NCBI RefSeq assembly: GCF_015732185.1
Contig: NZ_WIQM01000016.1
Span: 589,001 to 653,000 of the forward strand
DNA from: Pectinatus haikarae
Lineage (GTDB): Bacteria; Bacillota; Negativicutes; Selenomonadales; Selenomonadaceae
Direction of reading: 5' to 3'
Length of the DNA: 64,000 nucleotides
Under the pieces are notes generated by a model that had not been told where the DNA came from, did not search any database, and was given only the letters and a program-made list of their open reading frames with translations. How positions within the stretch are numbered: position 1 is the stretch's first letter; each line of letters opens with the position of its first letter. Positions 56,593-63,869 of this stretch are shown in pieces. The position numbers were made by a program, and so were the translations under genes.

Positions 56593-57558
56593 ATGCTATA
56601 TCCATTAAAATTAAAAGCTCCCCTTAAAGATTACATTTGGGGCGGAACCAGACTGAAAAACGAGTATGGAAAAGAAACAGATTTGCCAACGATTGCGGAA
56701 AGTTGGGAATTGTCATGTCACCAGGCCGGCTTAAACATTATTGAAAATGGTATCTTCAAAGGACAAACCCTGCCTGAATGCATTTCCCATTTGGGCAAAA
56801 AAATCATAGGCACAAAAGCAGCCAGTCTTGATTACTTTCCCTTGCTTATAAAATTAATAGATGCCCATGATAATCTATCCGTACAGGTACATCCAAATGA
56901 TGACTATGCTCAAGCAGTAGAAGGCGAACCCGGCAAAACCGAAATGTGGTACATAGTCGATGCCGAACCCGGTGCAAAATTGATTTATGGCTTTAAAAAT
57001 AAAATAAGCCGGGATGAATTTGAAAAACGTATAACTGATAATACCTTGCTTGATATATGCAATCAGGTTTCTGTAAAAAAGGGCGATGTATTCTTCATTT
57101 CCTCCGGCACACTGCATGCCATCGGCAAAGGTATACTCATAGCTGAAATACAACAAAATTCCAATACAACATATCGTGTTTATGACTATGGCAGAAAAGG
57201 CAAGGACGGCAATCCACGAGAACTGCATATAGCAAAAGCCCTGACGGTAACCGATCTGCATCCGCCGGCACAGAAAAAAGGCGCAATTGGCTCCATAAGC
57301 ATTTTTTCTGACTATAAAATAAAACTATTATCCCAATGCTCTTTATTTACAGTATATCTTTTTACTATTGCCGGCAACTGCACACTCTGCGCAGACAATG
57401 AATCCTTCCATTCTTTGCTTGTACTGAACGGTGAACTATGCCTTGATGCACCCAACGAAAGTTTAATATTAAAAAAAGGAGACAGTGTATTTATCCCAGC
57501 TTCCATGGGAGATTATCGCATCAACGGTATGGGAGAATTTATTTTAACGACTCTCTAA
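56593..57558 (+). CDS. manA: Mannose-6-phosphate isomerase, class I
   Basis: Zinc enzyme interconverting mannose 6-phosphate and fructose 6-phosphate, supplying GDP-mannose or LPS precursors or mannose breakdown. Zinc and active-site motifs: QVHPNDDYA near residue 98 (His), GKTEMWYI near 113 (Glu), SGTLHAIG near 172 (His) and the arginine segment EIQQNSNTTYRVYDYGR near 190. The 321 residues fit the short Bacillus type. Start at the ATG at 56593 with AGAGGTG upstream; an ATG 28 codons earlier lacks support. It stands alone on the plus strand. Confidence 0.93.
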   Translation: MLYPLKLKAPLKDYIWGGTRLKNEYGKETDLPTIAESWELSCHQAGLNIIENGIFKGQTLPECISHLGKKIIGTKAASLDYFPLLIKLIDAHDNLSVQVHPNDDYAQAVEGEPGKTEMWYIVDAEPGAKLIYGFKNKISRDEFEKRITDNTLLDICNQVSVKKGDVFFISSGTLHAIGKGILIAEIQQNSNTTYRVYDYGRKGKDGNPRELHIAKALTVTDLHPPAQKKGAIGSISIFSDYKIKLLSQCSLFTVYLFTIAGNCTLCADNESFHSLLVLNGELCLDAPNESLILKKGDSVFIPASMGDYRINGMGEFILTTL

Positions 57559-57644
57559 AGCAATCATGGTATATACCTGGCTGCCTCCGAAATCAGCTTT
57601 TATCATTGCAAAAAGCTTCACACCAGATTATTTTTTCATGCAGA

Positions 57645-57676
57645 CAAAAAAAGCCTTCTTCCATGGGAAGAAGGCT
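57645..57676 (-). terminator. Terminator of tRNA-Lys
   Basis: Perfect 11-base arms (57652-57662, 57666-57676) with a three-base loop and a minus-strand T run. Confidence 0.85.
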
Positions 57677-57687
57677 CTATAACCAAA

Positions 57688-57763
57688 TGGTGGCTCACCC
57701 GAGATTCGAACTCGGGACACCCTGATTAAAAGTCAGGTGCTCTGCCAACTGAGCTAGTGAACC
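57688..57763 (-). tRNA. tRNA-Lys(TTT)
   Basis: A 76-base tRNA on the minus strand. Anticodon loop CTTTTAA gives TTT. Acceptor GGTTCAC/GTGAGCC with one G-T pair, intact D arm (AGCTCAGTTGGCAGAGC) and T arm (CCGAGTTCGAATCTCGG); discriminator A and encoded CCA. Confidence 0.97.
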
Positions 57764-57839
57764 ATTTAAGTGCCGCTCATCAAGCCGACTATGATATTAT
57801 ACTAAGCTAAGAAAGATTTGTCAACACTTTTATCGATTT

Positions 57840-59078
57840 TTATTTTTGCAGCTGCCATTCATCAATAATGCTGCCATCCTGTTTATACGCTTTTACCGCA
57901 AATTTATGCATATCAGCATCCAGTTTCAGATACATTGGCTCAGAAACAGGATTAAAAAATTCTTCGTCAGTGCTTTTTTGCGGAGAATTTTTCCATGCCT
58001 GATCACCGCTCCTGCCCGTAGAGACATAGACTGCTGGGCTGCCGCCAAAGCTTAAAGGCTCAGTACGTGAATAAGAATGTATATGCGCACTGAACACTGC
58101 GTCAACACCATGTCTGCTTATTATAGGCAAAAATGTTTCACCGATATTATTCAAGGAACCGTCAAGAGGGATTTTCCACGGTTGCCTGTGCATCAGCACT
58201 ATTTTCCACGGCAGATTCGACATGGCTAAATCTTTATCCAGCCATTCTGCCTGTTCCTTAAAAAGATTAGGCAGTGCCGCCTGCTGCTCCTCAAGCTGTG
58301 TATCCAGTACCACAAAATGCACTGGCCCGTAATCAAAAGAATAGGCATGTTTTTGGATGCCGTATGAACTGTTTTCAGGAACATCAAAAAGGAGCTGGAA
58401 AATTTTTGGTCCAACCGGTTTCCAATCAAGATCATATGTTTCATGATTTCCCATAACAGGAGCGACAGGTATTGCATTAGAAAATTTGGCTATACCACCG
58501 AGCCATGCCCGCCATTGCGATAAGTCCATACCATTATCGACCAAATCGCCCATATTTATAAAGAAATCTATATCCGCATTTTTCGCATATGCTTCGTTGG
58601 CTGTTTTTTCCCACACAGAATAATCAGCAGATTGTGAATCACCGAAAATAATGGCCGACAACGTCAATTTATTTTCATCAGGAGTAGAAAAAGCATACCA
58701 ATCAGAAAATCCGGCACCCGAACTCACACGATACCTGTAAGCTGTGTTGGGATCAAGCGAGCGAAGCTTCACCGTATATACTGATGTAGCTTCGTCAAAG
58801 GAAGAAACAGTTGCTTCATAGCTTACATCACAGTGTTCTGCATACGAAAGCTCCAGCAGCCCCGTATCATTTTTCCTGCCAAGCCATGAAATAGTCCTGC
58901 CGTGCGGCGCATCAGGCGGAATAGTCTGCCAGACGTAAAAGGGTTTTCCTTCAGCTTCATCAATTATATTTTCCGGTTTTTTTTCAATACCTGTATATAT
59001 TTGGGGATAAAACATATATAAAATCCCCAGGAAAAGAATAATTATGCATATTGCCAGCGTGATAATCTTCCTAGACAT
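57840..59078 (-). CDS. Membrane-anchored or secreted metallophosphoesterase (purple acid phosphatase-like)
   Basis: Calcineurin-like phosphoesterase outside the inner membrane. Residues 1-28 form an uncleaved signal-anchor (MSRKIITLAICIIILFLG). A fibronectin-type/PAP N-terminal domain (about 55-150) precedes the catalytic domain with all metal motifs: FGDSQS near 162, NMGDLVDNG near 195, MGNHE near 230, HRQPW near 305 and SAHIHSYSR near 340. The 412 residues are complete. Start at the ATG at 59078 with GAGGAG upstream. Substrate unknown; phosphate scavenging or nucleotide hydrolysis in the periplasm is plausible. Confidence 0.9.
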   Translation of the reverse strand: MSRKIITLAICIIILFLGILYMFYPQIYTGIEKKPENIIDEAEGKPFYVWQTIPPDAPHGRTISWLGRKNDTGLLELSYAEHCDVSYEATVSSFDEATSVYTVKLRSLDPNTAYRYRVSSGAGFSDWYAFSTPDENKLTLSAIIFGDSQSADYSVWEKTANEAYAKNADIDFFINMGDLVDNGMDLSQWRAWLGGIAKFSNAIPVAPVMGNHETYDLDWKPVGPKIFQLLFDVPENSSYGIQKHAYSFDYGPVHFVVLDTQLEEQQAALPNLFKEQAEWLDKDLAMSNLPWKIVLMHRQPWKIPLDGSLNNIGETFLPIISRHGVDAVFSAHIHSYSRTEPLSFGGSPAVYVSTGRSGDQAWKNSPQKSTDEEFFNPVSEPMYLKLDADMHKFAVKAYKQDGSIIDEWQLQK

Positions 59079-59230
59079 AAAACACTCCTCATTTAAAAAT
59101 ATACACGCTGAATTCATTCATTACATAAAAAATAAACAAAATATAACGCTTAAACATTTATCAGGAAAAAGAAATTATTTTTTATCAATTTTCAGGCAGT
59201 ATTGCCAATTCTGCATCACTGCTTCATTTT

Positions 59231-59827
59231 TTATAAAGAGTCCTTGATATTCGCCATAATTTCTTCCATATTTTTTTTGAATGCACCGCGTTTTGCTCTT
59301 AAATCACTGGTCGATGAGTTATTTTCCTTAGTAACATCTATGCTTTTTATAACAGCATCCCCATCAGCCAAATACGCTTTGACTTCAACGGATGCACGCC
59401 TGACCGTTTCCTTACCCCAAGAACCTGAGCCCCGTTCCGTTTTTTCGATCACCGGATCTTTTACAATGATAAATAACACTTTATCATATCCACTATATTT
59501 CACAAAATCTAAAATAATATCTTTAGTAAGTGGTTGTTCGTCAAGAAACCCTTTGTCCAACCAATAGTTTTGATATTCAGTTTGAACATTTGTCCCTACA
59601 TCGACGGTATATTTTTTTATATCGGTCGGAGACTGTACCATTGCCTCAGAAATAATATCAAAAAAATCCGATGTTTTGACATCTGCATTACCTATAATTA
59701 TCACACCAATTTTCCCCGTTGACCGCTGTAAAAGGTCCGATTGCCCTTTTTGTTGGACATCAGCTGCAAATGCAGTTAACGTAAATAAAGAAAAAAACAT
59801 CATCGCCAATACAAAAATTCTTTTCAT
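59231..59827 (-). CDS. Hypothetical secreted protein
   Basis: I do not recognise the family. A clear signal peptide (MKRIFVLAMMFFSLFTLTAFAA, cleavage near residue 22) leads a mature protein of about 176 residues with IGVIIIGNADVKTSDFFDIISEAM and DKVLFIIVKDPVIEK, suggesting an alpha/beta fold, and a basic helical C terminus. It contains no cysteine in the mature part. Start at the ATG at 59827 with AGGGG upstream; an in-frame GTG three codons earlier is less likely. Similar small exported proteins with this look are common in Selenomonadaceae, but that is recollection, not a search. Confidence 0.72.
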   Translation of the reverse strand: MKRIFVLAMMFFSLFTLTAFAADVQQKGQSDLLQRSTGKIGVIIIGNADVKTSDFFDIISEAMVQSPTDIKKYTVDVGTNVQTEYQNYWLDKGFLDEQPLTKDIILDFVKYSGYDKVLFIIVKDPVIEKTERGSGSWGKETVRRASVEVKAYLADGDAVIKSIDVTKENNSSTSDLRAKRGAFKKNMEEIMANIKDSL

Positions 59828-60106
59828 CCTTAACACCCCTATGATCGATTTTTAGTGCATTTACACGTTTGGAGGAAATTTTTAATTATATTAATTCAGT
59901 TTATTCTAGCACAGATAAAGTCTCACGTAAACTTTGCAATTTTATTCTCTTTGTACAATCTATAAAAAAACAATAACAGGGAATGAGAAATTACATTTGA
60001 AGCACAATAAATTTTTGTATTAGCAAAATCATTACTTTCGTATAAAATTGATAAAGTCTTATGTAGTCTGGTTTTGATAAAAGGAAACATCGCTGCAATA
60101 ATTTGT

Positions 60107-60709
60107 TCAAACAATTTTGACCCCCAACATTTGTGCTAGGCCAGCAGCTTGCACCGCATTGATTTTTACACCTTTAAGTTCGTCGAATGTTTCGGATACC
60201 ATTATCCCCTCAATGATACAATCTGATAAATCTATTCCTTTAAGTGATGTTTCAAAGAAATCCACACACTGAAAATTAGCCGCTCTAAATTTACTTCTTT
60301 GAAATTTTACCTCAGAAAAAAAAGATTCTTTAAAATTGCTGTTATCTATAGTACATTCCTTCCATACTGTATTGGCAGCGTTTACATAACATAACGAGCT
60401 ATTCAAGAAGATCATTTCTTTAAAACAGCTCTTGCTGAAATTACTTCCGTCTCCCTTGCATTCTAAAAATTGGGATTTTTTCCAGTAGCTTTCTGTAAAA
60501 ATACAATTTGAAAGAACACAATTTTCAAAAACCACATTATAAAAGCTGTCTTTTGAAAAATTGCAATTAATAAATTGACATTTAACAAATTGTACTGATT
60601 CAAATTCTATTTTTGAAAAATCGGCATTTGTGAAAGCTTCATATTCAAAATTCATATTCTGAATATCGCCATCTTCTAATCTTGCGTCGGCAATCATTTT
60701 TCCCAGCAT
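60107..60709 (-). CDS. Pentapeptide-repeat-like protein
   Basis: About 200 residues dominated by five-residue repeats with central phenylalanine (for example ADFSKIEFES, CQFINCNFSKDSF, CIFTESYWKKSQF, SNFKESFFSEVKF, AANFQCVDFFETS), predicted to form a right-handed quadrilateral beta-helix from about residue 25 to 165. A short helical tail with GVKINAVQAAGLAQ follows. Such proteins mimic DNA (Qnr/MfpA type) or are of unknown role; nothing here shows gyrase protection. It is rich in cysteine and lysine and AT-rich. It lies 121 bases left of the mobile-element scar and may be host or older acquired DNA. Confidence 0.8.
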   Translation of the reverse strand: MLGKMIADARLEDGDIQNMNFEYEAFTNADFSKIEFESVQFVKCQFINCNFSKDSFYNVVFENCVLSNCIFTESYWKKSQFLECKGDGSNFSKSCFKEMIFLNSSLCYVNAANTVWKECTIDNSNFKESFFSEVKFQRSKFRAANFQCVDFFETSLKGIDLSDCIIEGIMVSETFDELKGVKINAVQAAGLAQMLGVKIV

Positions 60710-60830
60710 GGTACCAAGATGCCTCCCTATCCATTATAAATTATCATGGTACAAAGAATACTATAACAATATTGACAAAACAAAAGGCCACACTAAGCTT
60801 ATCAATTTTCATATGACCTACATTTTCCCT

Positions 60831-60876
60831 TGGTGGGATGTCCTGGTTTCGAACCAGTAACCTCTTGCATTGAAAG
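60831..60876 (-). other. tRNA 3'-end fragment, copy A (attachment-site scar)
   Basis: A 46-base piece reading on the minus strand as the 3' half of a tRNA: anticodon-stem 3' side, short variable loop, T arm with GGTTCGAAACC, acceptor 3' side ATCCC and ACCA. No 5' half is adjacent. It matches copy B (61098-61143) at about 40 of 46 positions. Interpreted as the left attachment site of an older integrated element. tRNA identity is not assigned. Confidence 0.75.
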
Positions 60877-60953
60877 ATGCCCAGTACCGGATGGGACACA
60901 ACAGTGCCCGTATGCTTCTGGACGTATACAGCCACCGCTCCAGCAGCTCTTAA
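60864..60953 (+). pseudogene. Remnant of a tyrosine integrase C terminus
   Basis: The plus-strand frame beginning at the tRNA fragment junction reads DAQYRMGHNSARMLLDVYSH and then ends after a short serine tail at 60951-60953. The MGH...LDVYSH part is the typical C-terminal active-site block of phage-type tyrosine recombinases, including the nucleophile tyrosine. The rest of the gene is missing. It is unlike the intact integrase nearby (LGHSKVSHTLELYGH), so it came from a different element. Confidence 0.72.
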
Positions 60954-60980
60954 TCACTCTGAAAATATTCCACCTAAACC

Positions 60981-61019
60981 AAAAATCGTGAAAGCCAAAT
61001 AACGGCCCTCACGATTTTT
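60981..61019. terminator. Hairpin between the two attachment-site copies
   Basis: Eleven-base arms (60981-60991, 61009-61019) with extra AGCC/GGCC pairing inside and T and A runs at both ends; bidirectional terminator form. Confidence 0.7.
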
Positions 61020-61058
61020 TATTACCGTATTGCTATACGTTGCTGCATTTTACTTAAA

Positions 61059-61088
61059 AAGGATTTGCAGCAATCACTGCAAATCCTT
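61059..61088 (-). terminator. Terminator downstream of tRNA fragment copy B
   Basis: Perfect 12-base arms (61059-61070, 61077-61088) with a six-base loop and a minus-strand T run, ten bases after the CCA end of copy B, as expected for a tRNA terminator. Confidence 0.8.
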
Positions 61089-61097
61089 GAATTTTCC

Positions 61098-61143
61098 TGG
61101 TGGGATATACTGGTTTCGAACCAGTGACCTCTTGAATGTGAAG
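61098..61143 (-). other. tRNA 3'-end fragment, copy B (attachment site of the present element)
   Basis: Second copy of the tRNA 3' half, reading on the minus strand and ending in CCA at 61098. Anticodon-arm pairing breaks down at about 61136, where the element sequence should begin. It lies 165 bases from the integrase stop, the normal layout for an element integrated into a tRNA 3' end. The intact tRNA should be at the other end of the element, beyond 64000. Confidence 0.78.
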
Positions 61144-61160
61144 CAACTTAAAAAATACCT

Positions 61161-61247
61161 TTCGAAGCCTTTATTTAGTGGGGTTGCAGGATTTTTACCT
61201 CGAAAAAATTGCATTTTGGAAAGTCTTTATTTATAAGGGTTTGCAGG
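61161..61247. repeat. Imperfect direct repeat next to the attachment site
   Basis: About 30 bases at 61161-61190 recur imperfectly at 61216-61247 (shared cores CTTTATTTA and GTTTGCAGG/GGTTGCAGG). Two TGTGCCCA copies follow at 61265-61272 and 61276-61283. These may be integrase arm-type or excisionase sites. Confidence 0.5.
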
Positions 61248-61307
61248 AGTTAAGAAAAGTTAACTGTGCCCAAAGTGTGCCCACTTTTTTTCAACAATTA
61301 AGTTTTC

Positions 61308-62435
61308 TTAACCGTATCTTCTTATAGGCAGCTGATAAAGATTTTTAGTATTTTCAACTAATGTTCGATCATAGTCCGGTATCGCGTGACCATATAATTC
61401 GAGTGTATGGCTAACCTTACTGTGCCCAAGTCTGCGGGACACTTCAATGATAGGTTCGCCTGCCGCTAGTAGGTTTGTTGCATAAGTATGCCTTAACGTG
61501 TGAAACTTCTTATACCCTATACCAGCATCACGCAGCACACTATGCCAGAACTTATCAAATGCAGTCGGTTCAATGGGATTGTTACGGGCACTTACAAAAC
61601 ATAGCTGCTCATCATTTTTAGGTAGCCGGTCAAGCAGCTTTTGCAGCTCTATCATTGTCTGGTCATAGACAATTAATTTCCGGACAGATGCCTTTGTTTT
61701 TGGGTTGCCCATTATCAGATCACCGCCGGCACGTACCAATATTTTACGGATAAATATCTGCTTGGTCCTGGGGAAAACGTCACAACGCCTTAATCCCAAT
61801 ACTTCGCCTTTGCGCATTCCCGTTGTCGCGGCTAAAAGCACAGCAGCATATTTTTTCTTCAGTATCGGGTGGCTGGCGCAGGTTTGCAGTATTTTTGCTA
61901 TCTCGGCTTTGGTAAATATCTGGATGTCTTTTTTCTCGAAATGCGGGGCATCCACACTGTCCATGATATTTTTCCTGATCAGGCCTAATCTGTACGCTTT
62001 TGAAAATATACCGACAAGTGTTGAATGTACCTTGTGCGTAGTATTTGCTGAAACCTTTTTAAGCAGCTCCTTGTACAGCTGCTGCACGTTGAGCGGAGTA
62101 ACTTCCTGTAATTTTAAGCCTGCAAGCGGTTTTAAATAGCCAACAAGGAATTTATAATAGTCATACGTACTTGGCCTTACAGAGTCCTTTTTGTAGGTTT
62201 TCAGCCAATCGAGTGCCCAACGCCCGAATAACGCATCAGACGGTGCAACAAAATTATTATTGTTTATGTCATTACGCTGTGCAACCAGAAAAGCCGCTGC
62301 GTCTGCTTCGTTGTCAAACCTTTGATAGTGCCTATTTCCCTCATTATCAAAAAAAGCTACTCTGTACTTTTTACGGGATTTTTCGTATGCTATAGATCCC
62401 TCCCCACGTTTACGAATTTTTTTATTAGTAGACAT
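61308..62435 (-). CDS. int: Site-specific tyrosine recombinase (phage/ICE integrase)
   Basis: Integrates and excises the element at the tRNA site. An N-terminal arm-binding domain (about 1-55; RGEGSIAYEKSRKKYRVAF), a SAM-like core-binding domain (about 60-150) and the catalytic domain (about 165-375) with Arg in TTGMRKGEVLGLR, HTLRHTYATNLL, and the tyrosine in LGHSKVSHTLELYGH. At 375 residues it is complete and all catalytic residues are present. I start at the ATG at 62435 after AGGAGG; the longer frame upstream runs into the repeated hairpin. Its 3' end faces the attachment site. Confidence 0.94.
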   Translation of the reverse strand: MSTNKKIRKRGEGSIAYEKSRKKYRVAFFDNEGNRHYQRFDNEADAAAFLVAQRNDINNNNFVAPSDALFGRWALDWLKTYKKDSVRPSTYDYYKFLVGYLKPLAGLKLQEVTPLNVQQLYKELLKKVSANTTHKVHSTLVGIFSKAYRLGLIRKNIMDSVDAPHFEKKDIQIFTKAEIAKILQTCASHPILKKKYAAVLLAATTGMRKGEVLGLRRCDVFPRTKQIFIRKILVRAGGDLIMGNPKTKASVRKLIVYDQTMIELQKLLDRLPKNDEQLCFVSARNNPIEPTAFDKFWHSVLRDAGIGYKKFHTLRHTYATNLLAAGEPIIEVSRRLGHSKVSHTLELYGHAIPDYDRTLVENTKNLYQLPIRRYG

Positions 62436-62516
62436 AAAAAATAGCCTCCTATTCGTTTGAAAAGAAAGCTGATTACTGATATAATTTAATTGCAATTTGG
62501 TTGAGTAATCAGCCAT

Positions 62517-62553
62517 GAGCCGTTTTGGTGTTACAGCACCGGGCGGCTTTTTT
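62517..62553. repeat. Repeated intergenic hairpin, copy 1
   Basis: Nested inverted repeat (inner GGTG/CACC, outer AGCCG/CGGCT) with a T run on the plus strand, placed right after the stop of the 62557-63342 gene and before int. About 70 percent the same as copy 2 at 63533-63571. Confidence 0.65.
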
Positions 62554-62556
62554 ATT

Positions 62557-63342
62557 TTAGTATTTAATTTCTCTGAAAATCAGAATTGGAACAATTTTAT
62601 ATAACGATTTTGAATATAAAGTACTCATGGCAGAAGCGTAAACATCAATAGCATTTTCAATTGATTCGACTTGTGTGGGGTCCGCTTTAGCAGAAACAGA
62701 ACAATCAAGAATACCAAGCGTAAACCAATTATCTGGCAGATTTACACCGTAAGTCCTCATGAGATCATCTTGCCTTATAGATAATCCATTTTCTTTTAAT
62801 GTCCCATTTATAATTTCTTCTTTGAAATTTATAGATAGAGAAATGGAATCCGGCATCTGCTGTATCATACCATTCATTAACTTAAAAATATCCTGAGCAT
62901 TTTTATTGAATTTAATGCCTAATGCCGACTGATTTTTTATAATTGCAGGTAGTATAGCTTTCATGCTGGCGATATCACGAATAGTGATTGGTGAATGAAT
63001 TAAAGCTAAATCTCCTGCACATGGAAAAGGTAGTTTTGATAAAGATGTAAGGTTTAAATCATTAAGCAGATTTATTAATTGGCTATGATACGGGTCATAC
63101 CGCTCTGCTGCACTGCTATTGTCTTTATTGTCGTTTTCATATGAGCCGTTCATAATACCTGTATTAAGTTTTGCGGATGTAGAAGAACCCTCAGAAGTAC
63201 CAATAGTTTTGGTTACACTTCTCAGGGTTCCATTGCGTATCTGTGATATTAAAGAATCTATCCGTTCTTTATCAACATAGAGAAAATCAATTAGCGAAGA
63301 TTTTTCAGGAAAGTCAGCGTCGGTTCCGTCTTCTTGCCCCAT
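62557..63342 (-). CDS. Unknown mobile-element protein, possibly DUF6414-like
   Basis: A 261-residue soluble protein. The N-terminal segment SLIDFLYVDKERIDSLISQI resembles the start of DUF6414-type proteins found on mobile elements, but I cannot confirm it. Then comes a Ser/Asn/Asp-rich linker (about 45-85), a helical middle (about 90-170) and a beta-rich C-terminal half ending YKIVPILIFREIKY. No catalytic motif, signal peptide or membrane segment is visible. An AAGGAGG site, itself inside an overlapping 50-codon frame, precedes the ATG. Cargo of the element; a defence or phage-interaction role is a guess only. Confidence 0.72.
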   Translation of the reverse strand: MGQEDGTDADFPEKSSLIDFLYVDKERIDSLISQIRNGTLRSVTKTIGTSEGSSTSAKLNTGIMNGSYENDNKDNSSAAERYDPYHSQLINLLNDLNLTSLSKLPFPCAGDLALIHSPITIRDIASMKAILPAIIKNQSALGIKFNKNAQDIFKLMNGMIQQMPDSISLSINFKEEIINGTLKENGLSIRQDDLMRTYGVNLPDNWFTLGILDCSVSAKADPTQVESIENAIDVYASAMSTLYSKSLYKIVPILIFREIKY

Positions 63343-63443
63343 TTGTTTACCTCCTTGGCAATCTCTTTACATTTGGCAGCATGCTTATCATATTGAACTT
63401 TAATGGCATCAACATTAATTGATACGTTGATTTTCTTTTCCAT
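63291..63443 (-). CDS. Small open reading frame of 50 codons upstream of and overlapping the unknown gene
   Basis: A short protein beginning MEKKINVSINVDAIKVQYDK, lysine-rich and probably helical. GGGGG lies eight bases before its ATG at 63443. It overlaps the start of the 62557-63342 gene by 52 bases in another frame, and the downstream gene's AAGGAGG lies within its codons, so ribosomes on it could control that gene. It may be a real small protein or a leader; no family recognised. Confidence 0.55.
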   Translation of the reverse strand: MEKKINVSINVDAIKVQYDKHAAKCKEIAKEVNKWGKKTEPTLTFLKNLR

Positions 63444-63532
63444 AATGATTGCCCCCTTTTTTCTTAATTATAACAACAATAGGAAGAAGTGTACATATTA
63501 AATTTTTATAGTAAATTGCTATTTATTACCCT

Positions 63533-63571
63533 CCATGGCGGTCTGGTGCTACAGCACTGGGCAGCTTTTTT
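63533..63571. repeat. Repeated intergenic hairpin, copy 2
   Basis: Inner GTGC/GCAC stem with plus-strand T run, directly after the stop of the small membrane protein gene. Matches copy 1 at 62517-62553, including the position relative to the preceding stop codon and a CATGG at its far end. Confidence 0.65.
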
Positions 63572-63838
63572 CTATTTTATATCGCGTTGACAATGCGGAC
63601 AAACTGTCGCACCCGGTTTTACATATTCCTTACAGTATGGGCATTCGGTATAACCCTGCTTTTCAAAATCTTCTTTTATTTGCTTTGGAGATTTAGGAAT
63701 AACTAACGAATGTATTAATGCTATTATGAAAAGCAACACACCGTAAATATACCATGCAACAAAATCTCTCCCCTTTTGATGTGCTATTGTTGCGGGTATG
63801 ATTCCAAGAATTAAAGCCGTAGTAAGAAGCATCAGCAT
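63572..63838 (-). CDS. Small membrane protein with C-terminal zinc ribbon
   Basis: About 88 residues: two hydrophobic helices (about 2-20 and 28-50) and a cytosolic tail with a zinc ribbon, CPYCKEYV...CPHC (two CxxC knuckles, about residues 65-85). Function unknown; similar two-helix zinc-ribbon proteins are common on phages and plasmids. I start at the ATG at 63838 with AAGTGAG upstream; an ATG at 63877 would add 13 residues and overlap the next gene. Located inside the mobile element. Confidence 0.72.
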   Translation of the reverse strand: MLMLLTTALILGIIPATIAHQKGRDFVAWYIYGVLLFIIALIHSLVIPKSPKQIKEDFEKQGYTECPYCKEYVKPGATVCPHCQRDIK

Positions 63839-63869
63839 AATTAACTCACTTTCTTTCATCAGATATATT

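Noticed and set aside
59923-60114. A 63-codon minus-strand frame after the pentapeptide-like gene
   Set aside because: It starts with TTG, has no ribosome site and irregular composition; probably chance in AT-rich DNA.
60744-60935. A 63-codon minus-strand frame over tRNA fragment copy A
   Set aside because: It is the antisense of the tRNA fragment and the integrase remnant, both of which explain the sequence.
60831-61143. Functional tRNA genes
   Set aside because: Both copies lack the D arm and the 5' acceptor strand; only 3' halves are present, as at integration scars.
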